Source: Leptospira perolatii
GTDB taxonomy: Bacteria > Spirochaetota > Leptospiria > Leptospirales > Leptospiraceae
Length of the DNA stretch: 64,000 nucleotides
Direction: 5' to 3'
Assembly (NCBI RefSeq): GCF_002811875.1
Contig: NZ_NPDZ01000006.1
Location: 62,001-126,000, forward strand
How positions within the stretch are numbered: the first letter of the stretch is position 1; the number at the start of each line of letters is the position of its first letter. The position numbers and the translations under genes were made by a program. The notes below the pieces were generated by a model that saw only the letters and a program-made list of their open reading frames with translations, did not search any database and had not been told where the DNA came from. Of this stretch, positions 8,945 through 17,506 are shown one piece after another.

Positions 8945-10800
8945 AAACTTCGAAATCGCCTCCAGGCAAGCAATGCCTCAACTAAGAGCCATAAAGTTAG
9001 TAGGATAAGAATTCCTCCTACCGAGGCAAGTAGATAGTTGGGTGATTTTCCGTATAGAAAATCGATAAAATTGGCGACCATTGCCCAGAGTGTTGCTCCT
9101 AACACGAAAACCATCGGAATAAATGTATAGATAGTTTTTCGTTTGGAATAGAGCAGATAGATCGTAACTACGATCAGTGCAAGTCCGGCCAATAGTTGGT
9201 TTGTAGTTCCAAAGAGTTTCCAAAGTGCCAAGCCTGCCGCTTTCTTTTTTCCATCCTGCTCGATTTCCAAAAAGGCAAAAAATCCAATGGCGGCACAAGC
9301 GATCATACTAGAGATGTAACGATTTGCAAAAATCTTGATAATCCATGGAACTCCAGTGCTTTCCGCGATTTCATCGATATTGTATCTGAGAAGTCTTGTG
9401 GCGGAATCTAGAGATGTGAGCGCGAAGCTGACAACGATCAAAGCGATGAACCCTTGTGCGAACTGTTCGCTGAATCCTAGTTGTGAAATGAATCGCCCAG
9501 TTCCGTAAATGTAAGCTCCTACTTGTGGGGCCAAGCCTTGAATTCCGGACCAAGATTTATAGAAAGAGGACCATTCATCTGCAGAAGCGAATCCGATCGT
9601 ACAAGCGACGACTGATGTAAGCCCTAGTAGCGATTCCCCCATCATACCACCGTAGCCGATTGGTCTGGAATCAACTTCTCGATCCAGCTGTTTTGCCGTG
9701 GTCCCGGAACTGACAAGTGCGTGAAAACCCGAAACCGCGCCGCAAGCGATCGTAATAAATACGAAGGGAACTAGATCAAGGCCGATCGATTCTGCCCGTA
9801 TCGGCTCCGCATTAAAACTCGGAAATTGGTTCGTGACGCTTCCTAGAAAAAAACCTACATAGATCGCGATAATTCCTAAATAAAGAAGAAATGAATTAAT
9901 ATAATCACGGCTTTGGAGCAAAAGCCAAATCGGAGTCACGGAAGCTAGAAAGGAATAGGCTAAAAGAAAATATTTCCAGCTTACTACCCCGGGGGATCTA
10001 CTCGAATCATTCAGACCGGTCCAAGTCAAAAAGTCTTCGCGCATTCCCAGAACCATAACAGCCAATGTTAATGTAACACTGACCACGGTCAGAGGGGTTA
10101 GATTTATATCTTTTTTATAATGTAGATAGCCAACCGCAATGGCAAAGAACATGATTGCAACAGTAGGCAGGACCGCTTCCGGGAAATGGCTCCTCAACTT
10201 GATCGGAGATTCCTGTGTTTCGATTCGGATTTCGGAAGGATGTGTATCGTCCTTGATCGAAGGCTTGGTCTGAGTCTGCTCCGAATGTTGAGTCTGTATT
10301 TGTGGAATAGGCTTCAATTTTGGATCTGCCGAAAACATTTCAGCCAGAACTATGACAAAAACCCCCATGGCCAACGATACCAAGAAGAAGATGATCACGT
10401 GAAATAAACTTCTCGCTCTTGAACCCAGTAGGTCTTGTGCGACTTGTCCGATCGATTTTCCTTGGTTGCGAACAGAAACGACCAGGGCACCGAAATCGTG
10501 CACGCAACCGATAAAAATTGCGCCTAAAACTACCCAGGCCATAGCGGGTAGCCAGCCCCAGATCACCGCGACTGCAGGGCCAAGTATCGGGGCCAAACCT
10601 GCAATGGAAGCATAATGGTGGCCGAACAAAATCGCGGGCTTGGTAGGCAAATAATCCAAGCCGTCATTGAATTTGTGCGCAGGTGTATCGCCTCGAGTAT
10701 CCTTCAACTGGAAGATGGATCTTGAAAGATAACCTGAGTAATAACGATAACCTAAAAAGTAGAGAAAAAAACAACCGAGCACCGTGATCAATGGGAGCAT
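8941..10800 (-). CDS. cstA: Carbon starvation protein CstA (peptide/pyruvate transporter family)
   Basis: 619 aa from the ATG at 10798-10800. The open frame extends to 10938, but the extra 46 residues do not resemble family members, while [22 protein letters not shown] is a typical CstA start; neither start has a good ribosome site. Hallmarks are [20 protein letters not shown] and [21 protein letters not shown]; there are roughly 15-18 membrane helices. An insertion rich in Q/T/E after about residue 160 ([16 protein letters not shown]) is a lineage feature. CstA family members import peptides or pyruvate under carbon limitation. Confidence 0.88.
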   Translation of the reverse strand: MLPLITVLGCFFLYFLGYRYYSGYLSRSIFQLKDTRGDTPAHKFNDGLDYLPTKPAILFGHHYASIAGLAPILGPAVAVIWGWLPAMAWVVLGAIFIGCVHDFGALVVSVRNQGKSIGQVAQDLLGSRARSLFHVIIFFLVSLAMGVFVIVLAEMFSADPKLKPIPQIQTQHSEQTQTKPSIKDDTHPSEIRIETQESPIKLRSHFPEAVLPTVAIMFFAIAVGYLHYKKDINLTPLTVVSVTLTLAVMVLGMREDFLTWTGLNDSSRSPGVVSWKYFLLAYSFLASVTPIWLLLQSRDYINSFLLYLGIIAIYVGFFLGSVTNQFPSFNAEPIRAESIGLDLVPFVFITIACGAVSGFHALVSSGTTAKQLDREVDSRPIGYGGMMGESLLGLTSVVACTIGFASADEWSSFYKSWSGIQGLAPQVGAYIYGTGRFISQLGFSEQFAQGFIALIVVSFALTSLDSATRLLRYNIDEIAESTGVPWIIKIFANRYISSMIACAAIGFFAFLEIEQDGKKKAAGLALWKLFGTTNQLLAGLALIVVTIYLLYSKRKTIYTFIPMVFVLGATLWAMVANFIDFLYGKSPNYLLASVGGILILLTLWLLVEALLAWRRFRSL

Positions 10801-11011
10801 AAAGGGAAAAGTCTGAGGAGGGCTAGCACGGATCAAATCTTTTTTAAGATCTGTTTTTGCGAAGACTACGATTAGACATACCTGGTCAACTGGTTTGCAG
10901 GTGGAATCTACAGCACTTGAAAAAACATGAGTTAGCATTTAGAATATCGTTTTGGGAAAAGGATTGGACAAGTCTGATAAAAAAGGCAGGCTTTATTAAA
11001 GGGTTAGTACG

Positions 11012-11905
11012 GTGAGTGTCCGGAGTTTTGAACAAGTTAGATCTTCGTTAGAAGATATACTTTTTGAAATTCAATCCTCCTGTACTGATTGCGAGTGGTT
11101 CATTTCGTCCGAAAAGATCATTGAGATTTTAGGAATCCGCAGGGAAGATTATTACAAAATCCTTTATACGCTTAGAGGTGAAGTGCACCAAGCATCGAGG
11201 GCCGCGCAAGGATTCAAAGAGACTCAAGCGGATCTACTTGTAAAACTACTTTCAAAAATTCTAAAGTTAGAAGGCCTAGAGCACGAGTTTGCTAGAGCAG
11301 GCGTTTATTTTGACGACTCTTATTTGGAAGAGTTGCGAGATCATCTCAGGGAGCTCGTTAGATCCAAGCTTGAAAAACATGAATTGGATCGGGAACTACT
11401 TCTGCTCCTAATCTCTTCTACAAAAAGGTTCGAGGACGCATTCGATTCCTATTTTGATGATAAGTTTAACTTGGAGAGGTTAGTAAGCAACGGAATCAGT
11501 GAATTTTTGGAGAGAAAATCGATCTTACCTGATTATGGTGCTGATGTCTTCCTTAAGAACTATTTCTTTCGAATTCTAAATACTAAGGTCTTTTTATTAA
11601 GGGAAATCACTTCTGAGTATCGGGACCGAGCTTACTACGAAATCTTCGGAAGGTTCAGACACGAAGAAAATAAGAAGAAGAAAAAATCACACTCGAGAAG
11701 GCATTCAAGGGTTGAATCCGAAGATAGTGAAGTCCGAAAACACAGAGAATTTTTAGGCTTATCGGAAGATTATAGCAAGTCGGAACTTCGGAAGAAGTAT
11801 AAGGAACTCATTAAGAAATACCATCCGGACATAAATAAGGAAGGATTAGAAATGACGCAAAAGATCATCGCGTCATATAATTTTCTCGTAATGAGAACAG
11901 GCTGA
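11012..11905 (+). CDS. C-terminal J-domain protein (DnaJ-like co-chaperone)
   Basis: 297 aa, GTG start at 11012. The first ~230 residues are helical and unlike a known domain; a basic linker (KKKKKSHSRRHSR) leads to a J domain at about 240-297: FLGLSEDYSKSELRKKYKEL, then KYHPDINKEG with the HPD tripeptide needed to stimulate Hsp70 ATPase. A C-terminal J domain with a long N-terminal helical part is unusual compared with DnaJ. Inferred role: recruits DnaK to a specific client. The ribosome site is weak (AAAGGG about 10 bases upstream). Confidence 0.8.
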   Translation: MSVRSFEQVRSSLEDILFEIQSSCTDCEWFISSEKIIEILGIRREDYYKILYTLRGEVHQASRAAQGFKETQADLLVKLLSKILKLEGLEHEFARAGVYFDDSYLEELRDHLRELVRSKLEKHELDRELLLLLISSTKRFEDAFDSYFDDKFNLERLVSNGISEFLERKSILPDYGADVFLKNYFFRILNTKVFLLREITSEYRDRAYYEIFGRFRHEENKKKKKSHSRRHSRVESEDSEVRKHREFLGLSEDYSKSELRKKYKELIKKYHPDINKEGLEMTQKIIASYNFLVMRTG

Positions 11906-11912
11906 TTTGCCT

Positions 11913-12473
11913 TTATGGTTTTCCCCAAATCCGCTTATTGTACAGCCAAAATTCTGAACTTGTAATCGGCAGCTGGGAAACGAAATTTCCTTTCGCATTA
12001 TAGAACTTCTTAATAACGGTCTTGTTTTCGAATTTTTGGACTTTATCCTGCTCTTCGATTTTCTTAAAGTCCGTTTTTAAGCGATTCGGATCTTTGATTT
12101 CGAATTCCATTCTTGCGGTATCTCCGAATTCCAGAACTCCCTGCAATTCTCCCTGCTTTCCAAAATAGGATATCGATTTTAGGAATTCATTCTCGTAATC
12201 GAATTGTACAAAAAAGACCCCATCTTCAAAATCAATCAGGTTACTATCAGAGTCCACTTTGTAATATAACACCTGTTTATCGGTATTTCGTACAATTATT
12301 TCGGAACCTGAGTCGTTCGGGTTGATTTCAGGCCTAACGTTTGTTTGGTGAAAGCCTCGAACAGTTTGCATGTAAACTGTTGGATCCGCCGAACAATCGA
12401 AAAGAAAGATCAGTAACAGGCTGAATATGAGTAAAATTATTGGTTTTTGAGAAGCACGAGCTGAAGGTTTCAT
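11913..12473 (-). CDS. Putative lipoprotein, unknown function
   Basis: 186 aa. The N-terminus has basic residues then a hydrophobic stretch ending LIFLFDC-SAD, a spirochaetal-style lipobox with Cys27 as the likely lipidation site. The mature part is beta-rich with no catalytic signature. It is convergent with the J-domain gene, 7 bp apart. No Shine-Dalgarno is evident before the ATG. Family not recognised. Confidence 0.65.
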   Translation of the reverse strand: MKPSARASQKPIILLIFSLLLIFLFDCSADPTVYMQTVRGFHQTNVRPEINPNDSGSEIIVRNTDKQVLYYKVDSDSNLIDFEDGVFFVQFDYENEFLKSISYFGKQGELQGVLEFGDTARMEFEIKDPNRLKTDFKKIEEQDKVQKFENKTVIKKFYNAKGNFVSQLPITSSEFWLYNKRIWGKP

Positions 12474-12588
12474 AAAGGTCTACGCTTAATAGTTTAGACA
12501 AATGGAATATTCCTATCCATCCGCCTTTCATCCCTACAATCGCAGAATGAAAACTTGCGCGAGAAACCATTATTCCGAAAAAATAATG

Positions 12589-13038
12589 CTATTTTTTCTT
12601 AGGTAAAAGGTTCCATTGCTTGTCCGCCTTCGCAATGTTACCCGGAATGTCGCGGCTCCAAAAACCGTTTACTTTTTCATTGTAGTTTAAATATAGTTTT
12701 CCGTTTACAATCGCCCAAGCCTTGGGGTCAATATCGTAGGTCTCACCGTCTCTCATCGCATAAGCACAGTATCCTCCGTATTGTGGAGCAAAATCTTCCG
12801 GATGTTTTGCAAATGCTGTCAGGTTCGCTTGAGAGGAGAAATACCATTTGGCTCCGTTCCAAACCAGCTGAAAATTCTTGTCTCCTATCACGGGTCGATT
12901 CTCTTTAAAGTAAGCAACTGGATCCGCACCCTTTATTGCTATTACTCCGTCGGCTTTGTAAACAGGATCCACGACCTGTGCTCCAGTGCAGTAGAGGAAG
13001 CTTAACCAAAGCAATGCTATAAAAAGATTTCGTTTCAT
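12589..13038 (-). CDS. YHS-domain lipoprotein
   Basis: 149 aa. A lipobox-like end to the signal sequence (LLWLSFLYC, Cys17) precedes a YHS domain: IKGADPVAYFKENRPVIGD, WYFSSQANLTAFAKHPEDF and APQYGGYCAYAM are all family-typical. YHS domains are small, often metal-associated modules found with copper handling proteins and hydroxylases. It is divergent from the MNIO operon across repeat copy B, which may be meaningful because both could concern metals, but this link is inference. Confidence 0.85.
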   Translation of the reverse strand: MKRNLFIALLWLSFLYCTGAQVVDPVYKADGVIAIKGADPVAYFKENRPVIGDKNFQLVWNGAKWYFSSQANLTAFAKHPEDFAPQYGGYCAYAMRDGETYDIDPKAWAIVNGKLYLNYNEKVNGFWSRDIPGNIAKADKQWNLLPKKK

Positions 13039-13143
13039 AACGAATGATTCGAATTGTTCGAAAGATCGGTTACTGAGATTCGAAAACTTTCCTTTCTATC
13101 AAAGAAGGATTCAGGCCGGAATCGCTGTTTCTTGGGGGTTTTT

Positions 13144-13276
13144 GGGAAGGGCCCCGCCCTTCCGTGGGTGGGGGGCCGGTGGCGGGTACCACCCGGCCTC
13201 GCCGTTGCCCTACTAACACGCATTCGCATTTTTTTCAACTGATATTTCATCTTAAAATTCGAGTAGGATCTCCTAC
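13144..13276 (-). repeat. Composite intergenic repeat, copy B (inverted relative to A and C)
   Basis: The GC-rich core at 13144-13196 contains GGAAGGGC-CCC-GCCCTTCC (an 8-bp perfect stem), then GGTGGCGGGTACC. After 66 bp comes the palindrome GTAGGA-TC-TCCTAC (13263-13276). Read on the minus strand, the order palindrome, spacer, CCGCCACCGGCCCCCCACCC, GGGCGGGGC matches copies A and C. It fills most of the 278-bp divergent gap between the YHS and MNIO genes, ending about 40 bp before the latter. Confidence 0.65.
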
Positions 13277-13316
13277 AAGTTAGTTACAGCACCGAGCAGA
13301 ACTTTATGATAGCTTC

Positions 13317-14153
13317 ATGAAAGGTTTGGGTGTCGGCTTAAGATCTGAGCATTATAGTGAGATCTTACGGAGCGATTCTGTAAAGGTGAATTGGTTTGAG
13401 GCGATCACCGAAAATTATATGGATACCGAAGGAAGACCTATCGAAATCCTGGAAAAAATTCGAAGTAGGTTTCCGATTGCGCTGCACGGTGTGGCTCTTT
13501 CGCTGTTAGGCGGCGATTTTCCAAATTTGAAATATTTCGAGCGATGGAAAAAATTGATCCAAAGGATAGAGCCTTTTCTTGTTTCGGATCATCTTTGCTG
13601 GAGTTCTCAAGGTGGTTCGTATTTACACGATCTACTTCCGTTTCCATTTACCAAAGGATTTTTGCAGTTGGCGATTGAGAGAGTTCAATACATCCAGGAA
13701 TTTCTGAAGCGTCCGATACTTCTTGAGAATGTTTCTACCTATGTCCGGTTTACCGAAGATGAAATGACAGAGTGGGAATTTTTAACTCAAATTTCCAAGG
13801 GTGCCGGCTGCGGTATTTTATTAGATATTAATAATGTTTTTGTAAACTCCAGAAACCATGGGTTCGACCCAGCCACCTATTTAAACCAAATTGCTTGGGA
13901 ATCTGTAATGCAAGTTCACCTGGCGGGCTATACGGATACCGGAGAATTTCTATTCGATACTCATTCACAGCCCGTCTCACAGGAGGTTCGCGAGCTCGTG
14001 GGTCAGTTTTCCCCAAAAATTCACAATCTCCCGGTATTGGTCGAATGGGATAGCGATCTGCCTAACTTTGCAACCTTGGAGAAGGAAGCTTTAAGTATTC
14101 GTAAATTGCTAGAAAACGGAAATACTAAGACGGGGCAAGGAGGCCTTGTGTGA
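13317..14153 (+). CDS. bufB: MNIO (DUF692) family RiPP-modifying oxidase, bufferin maturase-like
   Basis: 278 aa, full family length. DUF692/MNIO enzymes use a multinuclear iron centre to modify cysteines of ribosomal peptides (MbnB, TglH, BufB, HvfB). The expected ligands are visible: LHG (His57), SDH (Asp91/His92), LLENVSTY (Glu137, Asn138), LLDINNVFVNSRNHG (Asp170, Asn172-173, Asn177, His181), VHLAG (His201), FDTH (Asp214, His216) and VEWD (Glu243, Asp245). The next gene overlaps by 4 bp and is the standard partner. No ribosome site precedes the ATG; a TATGAT box 6 bp upstream would fit a leaderless transcript. The symbol follows the bufferin naming, given the precursor next door. Confidence 0.9.
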   Translation: MKGLGVGLRSEHYSEILRSDSVKVNWFEAITENYMDTEGRPIEILEKIRSRFPIALHGVALSLLGGDFPNLKYFERWKKLIQRIEPFLVSDHLCWSSQGGSYLHDLLPFPFTKGFLQLAIERVQYIQEFLKRPILLENVSTYVRFTEDEMTEWEFLTQISKGAGCGILLDINNVFVNSRNHGFDPATYLNQIAWESVMQVHLAGYTDTGEFLFDTHSQPVSQEVRELVGQFSPKIHNLPVLVEWDSDLPNFATLEKEALSIRKLLENGNTKTGQGGLV

Positions 14154-14932
14154 AATTGCCGGCGAATCACGAAGAAAATTTTAGATTAGAATTCGCAAAG
14201 ATAGTGACTTCGCAGTCGGTCTCGAAGGATTTTTTGGCCAAGATTCAACCCTCCAAAAATGTTTCGTTAGAAACTGTCTTAGAAGTTTACTCATCGGGTT
14301 ATTTGGTGAGATTGAAAGAATCCCTGGGAGAAACTTACGAAACAGTCTGGTCCGTGTTAGGCGATGAGGCTTTTTTCTCCATTTGCGAAAAATATATTAA
14401 AAGAACAAAATCAACCTCGTACAATTTGTCCGATTACGGTCTGGACTTTTCGTTATTTTTGAAACTAGAGGTGTCAGAGTTTCCGTTCTTGCCGGTGCTA
14501 GCGGAATTTGAGTGGGAGTTCCGGAACTTGTTTCACTCGAAGGGATCGAGTTTTCTGGGGAGTCCATCCTTGCCGAAGGATTCTTCTGTAATCGATATGC
14601 GAATCGAGTTTGTGCAGCCGGTCATTTTTCGCGAACACGAATTCAGCGTTTATCCATTTTGGAAGAATAGAAAATCGAATTCTTTTGCTGAACTTAACTT
14701 TGAATGGAATCAACCAGAGTTTCTATTAATGATGAAAAAAGGTTCGGAAATCAGTTCCGAATCTATTTCGGGCTGGGAATTTAAATTGGCAAGATTGTTA
14801 AGAGAAGGGAAGACCCTCCTCGAAGCTTCAGAGATTATAGAAAGTGAAATACCAAATCCAGAATCGGTTTCCACTTTTTTTTCCCGCTTGCTCCAAGGAG
14901 GATTTATTCAAGATATTCAATGCGAATATTAA
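14150..14932 (+). CDS. bufC: DUF2063 protein, RiPP maturation partner of the MNIO enzyme
   Basis: 260 aa; GTG start inside GTGTGA, overlapping the MNIO stop by 4 bp, so translation is coupled. The N-terminal half resembles the DUF2063 'putative DNA-binding' domain (HEENFRLEFAKIVTSQ, then VLEVYSSGYLVRLKESLGETY and VLGDEAFFSICEKYI), now understood as the precursor-recognition partner (HvfC/BufC/MbnC-like) of MNIO enzymes rather than a transcription factor. The C-terminal half is more divergent. Its stop overlaps the convergent precursor gene's stop within the bases TTAA at 14929-14932. Confidence 0.85.
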   Translation: MKLPANHEENFRLEFAKIVTSQSVSKDFLAKIQPSKNVSLETVLEVYSSGYLVRLKESLGETYETVWSVLGDEAFFSICEKYIKRTKSTSYNLSDYGLDFSLFLKLEVSEFPFLPVLAEFEWEFRNLFHSKGSSFLGSPSLPKDSSVIDMRIEFVQPVIFREHEFSVYPFWKNRKSNSFAELNFEWNQPEFLLMMKKGSEISSESISGWEFKLARLLREGKTLLEASEIIESEIPNPESVSTFFSRLLQGGFIQDIQCEY

Positions 14933-15195
14933 GATTTTTTAAATGTTCCTTTTTTGGCGTCGCATTCTTTTTTGGTCATAGACATCCAGCCTTGCCCTTT
15001 ACAGGAATTTTTACCCGCGCAAGAATGTCCCTTTCCGCCGCAATCTCCGGTTCCTTTGCAGGAGTTAATACCGTGGCATTCTCCTTGAGCGTTTTCGTCC
15101 CCTGAGGTTGACGGTCTATCAACTGCAAAAGTGCCGGTTGCCAATAGGCCGGAAACTGCTGCTCCGATAATTAAATTTTTTGTGGTTTGCTTCAT
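14929..15195 (-). CDS. bufA2: Cys-rich bufferin-like precursor peptide (BufA2 type)
   Basis: 88 aa with a Sec signal peptide (about 1-24, cleavage near TFA-VD). The mature part carries six Cys (40, 46, 52, 59, 65, 78) in Gly/Lys-rich spacing: ECHGINSCKG, GKGHSCAGKNSCKGQGW and KKECDAKKG. CHGxNxCKG and KNxCKGQGW are hallmarks of the BufA2 bufferin-type metallophores, whose cysteines are converted by MNIO enzymes to copper-binding thiooxazole-type groups. A strong ribosome site (TTTAGGAG, 7 bases) supports this start. Unusually it is convergent with, not upstream of, its MNIO/DUF2063 pair, so it has its own promoter. Confidence 0.85.
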   Translation of the reverse strand: MKQTTKNLIIGAAVSGLLATGTFAVDRPSTSGDENAQGECHGINSCKGTGDCGGKGHSCAGKNSCKGQGWMSMTKKECDAKKGTFKKS

Positions 15196-15319
15196 TTCAT
15201 TCTCCTAAATTGAAAGGATCAAAATTTTAATTTACTAATGTTAAAAGAATTCCTACCCTAAAAGAGTCCGTTCAAGCGGAACTTGAAAGACCGATTTAAG
15301 TTCTAATCATTTTAAAAGC

Positions 15320-15907
15320 CTATTCCGGGATCGCTTCACCTTCGATTCTAATCAGAATTTCTTCTCCAACCAAAAGACCACCGGATTCCAAAGTCTTATT
15401 CCATGTAAGACCGAAATCTTTTCGGTTGATCTTTGTAGAGGCTTCGAATGCGTGATGGATATTTCCCCAAGGATCTTTTGCGGAACCGGAATAAGTAACC
15501 TCTAGTTGCACCGTTTTAGTGACTCCTTTTATCGTGAGCTCCCCATCTACTTTAGAAATACCTGATTTACTAATAGAAGCTGCTGCTACCTTAAAGGAGA
15601 TCTTGGGAAACTTTTCAGCGTCGAAAAAGTCTTTGCTGCGCAGATGCTTGTCTCTGTCCGGTTCGTTGGTATTGATTGACCCGGAATCTATTGTGACTTC
15701 CAATCCGGAAAGTTTTCCAGTCTTCTCTTCAAAAGAAAATTTGCCAGCGAAATCCTTAAAGTTTCCCGAAACGTTGGAAATCGATAAGTGTTTTACTTTA
15801 AATCCGATCGAAGTGTGCGAATTATCTAGGCGGAAATTTCCTGCGTAAAGTTCGCCTAATACTAAGAATGCGCTAATGAAAATGGTTAAGAATTGCCTGA
15901 GGTTCAA
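15320..15907 (-). CDS. YceI-family periplasmic lipocalin-like protein
   Basis: 195 aa: signal peptide (about 1-22, ending LYAG), then the YceI beta barrel. Family signatures are FRLDNSHTSIGFKVKHL near the start, GKFSFEEKTGKLSGLEVTID, the HLRSKDFFDAEKFPKISFK block, and GELTIKGVTKTV. YceI proteins bind isoprenoid/polyprenyl lipids or amphiphiles in the periplasm. It stands alone on the minus strand upstream of the precursor gene, 124 bp away; no sign that they share a function. Confidence 0.9.
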   Translation of the reverse strand: MNLRQFLTIFISAFLVLGELYAGNFRLDNSHTSIGFKVKHLSISNVSGNFKDFAGKFSFEEKTGKLSGLEVTIDSGSINTNEPDRDKHLRSKDFFDAEKFPKISFKVAAASISKSGISKVDGELTIKGVTKTVQLEVTYSGSAKDPWGNIHHAFEASTKINRKDFGLTWNKTLESGGLLVGEEILIRIEGEAIPE

Positions 15908-16007
15908 AGCTTTTTCTCCTGTGATCTAAGCTTAGTTCGGTCCCAAAGTGGATCGGTTACCAAAGATGCCTAGATTTTCTAGAATGAAAAGTTTAAACTT
16001 TCAAAAA

Positions 16008-16703
16008 TTAGGAAAATAAATTGTAGCGAAGCACGCAGTAAATCGCCCGAAATCCATCCCTCCAGCCGATTTTTTTGCCCTCTGCGTAAGTGCGCCCGTA
16101 ATAGGAAATACCAACTTCGTAGATCCGAATCCCCGGAATCTTAGCTACTTTTGCGGTAATCTCAGGCTCGAATCCGAAGCGATTTTCCTTAATCTGTATG
16201 GATTGGATCACTTCCCTACGAAAGGCCTTGTAGCAAGTCTCCATGTCGGTGAGGTTGATATTGGTAAACATGTTGGAAAGAGTAGTTAGCAGAAGATTTC
16301 CTAATCTATGCCAGTAATAGACTACTCGATGAGGACGACCTCCCATGAATCTGCTTCCAAACACTACATCCGCCTTACCCTTGTAAATCGGATCGATTAC
16401 GGTAGGAATTTCCATAGGATCGTATTCCAGATCAGCGTCCTGAACGATTACAATATCGCCTCTCGCCGCCAAAAATCCAGTGCGAAGCGCTGCTCCCTTG
16501 CCTTGGTTTTTATCATGCAAGATTAATTGATCTACGAGCTTTTTGTAGGCGGGGGTTTGCAGTAGTTCCTTGGTACCATCACCGGAACAATCATCTACGA
16601 GAATGATTTCTTTGTCTTTGATCGGAACCTTGCGAACCGTTTCCAGAATGTTCTTGATGGTTTGTTTTTCGTTGTAACAAGGGATAACTATGGAGAGTTT
16701 CAT
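16008..16703 (-). CDS. Family 2 glycosyltransferase, dolichol-phosphate mannose synthase-like
   Basis: 231 aa, a single GT-A domain without membrane anchor. [20 protein letters not shown] and the [13 protein letters not shown] motif bind the nucleotide sugar; the DADLEYDP motif holds the DxD metal site; [15 protein letters not shown] is the DPM1-type acceptor region. Such enzymes transfer a sugar from NDP-sugar to a polyprenyl phosphate for envelope glycan assembly. Its ATG overlaps the stop of the upstream gene by 4 bp, so both are coupled. Confidence 0.88.
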   Translation of the reverse strand: MKLSIVIPCYNEKQTIKNILETVRKVPIKDKEIILVDDCSGDGTKELLQTPAYKKLVDQLILHDKNQGKGAALRTGFLAARGDIVIVQDADLEYDPMEIPTVIDPIYKGKADVVFGSRFMGGRPHRVVYYWHRLGNLLLTTLSNMFTNINLTDMETCYKAFRREVIQSIQIKENRFGFEPEITAKVAKIPGIRIYEVGISYYGRTYAEGKKIGWRDGFRAIYCVLRYNLFS

Positions 16704-17494
16704 TGTCGGTCCAATCCGGCAAGCTCGCCCATACGGAAGTCCCGGACGATACTTTCCGCTCGGACAATTATTTTCTCGAGCGCGATCGCGAAAAGCAAAT
16801 TCTTATAAGCCTCTGCCGCCTTTGGAGAATCCCTGTCCGAAACCTGGACAGTCATACGTTCACTGACTCTATTTTTGGTGAGACAGTCTACGGCATTTTT
16901 CGCAAGACCAGCCAATGCGATAGAAACTTCTTTGAGTATATTCTGAGTATCTCTCTCCATCGCGGACTGGTTACCATTTGCATCTAACAAAGATTTGATA
17001 TGTTCAGAAATTCTGAGGGATGGCATTCCCCTACGAGTGACACCTAATCTCTCGACAACCGATACTGCATCTTGGAAAGAGGCAAACTCCGGCGTTCCTC
17101 TAAAAATATGGATTAAGACAGGCAGTTCTGTCTCCGCAAAGTTGACTATGGCTCCGTAAAAATATCTCATCTCAGGTCTTGCAAGTGGATGAAAATCTAT
17201 CTTCGGATACTTTTGTAACTTTTCTTCGTGTTCACTCAGAATTTTACCAATCGTTTCGCCTTTTGCAGCGTTTCTTTTTTCGAGTAGCTCTTGGTGTTTT
17301 GCTTTGACCTTCTCAAGGAAATCCACTTCTTCCTTCAGAAACAGATCTACATTTCCCCTATGTTGGAGAATATGAGTATACCTTTGCTCAAAGGCTTTTA
17401 GATCAAATAATTTTGGGGCGTTTTTGGCACCATCTCGGTACTCTCCCCGGAGCTTTTCTAATACGGACTTAATTTCTTGGTCACTGAGAGCCAT
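16700..17494 (-). CDS. Helical cytoplasmic protein of unknown function
   Basis: 264 aa, no signal peptide or membrane helix. It is helical and charged, with a likely coiled coil at about 45-95 ([22 protein letters not shown]). It lies 12 bp downstream of another unknown gene and overlaps the start of the glycosyltransferase gene, so the three form one operon. No domain recognised; conserved synteny with the DPM1-like gene would be the best clue to function. Confidence 0.65.
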   Translation of the reverse strand: MALSDQEIKSVLEKLRGEYRDGAKNAPKLFDLKAFEQRYTHILQHRGNVDLFLKEEVDFLEKVKAKHQELLEKRNAAKGETIGKILSEHEEKLQKYPKIDFHPLARPEMRYFYGAIVNFAETELPVLIHIFRGTPEFASFQDAVSVVERLGVTRRGMPSLRISEHIKSLLDANGNQSAMERDTQNILKEVSIALAGLAKNAVDCLTKNRVSERMTVQVSDRDSPKAAEAYKNLLFAIALEKIIVRAESIVRDFRMGELAGLDRQ

Positions 17495-17506
17495 TTTGAG
17501 GCTTCC

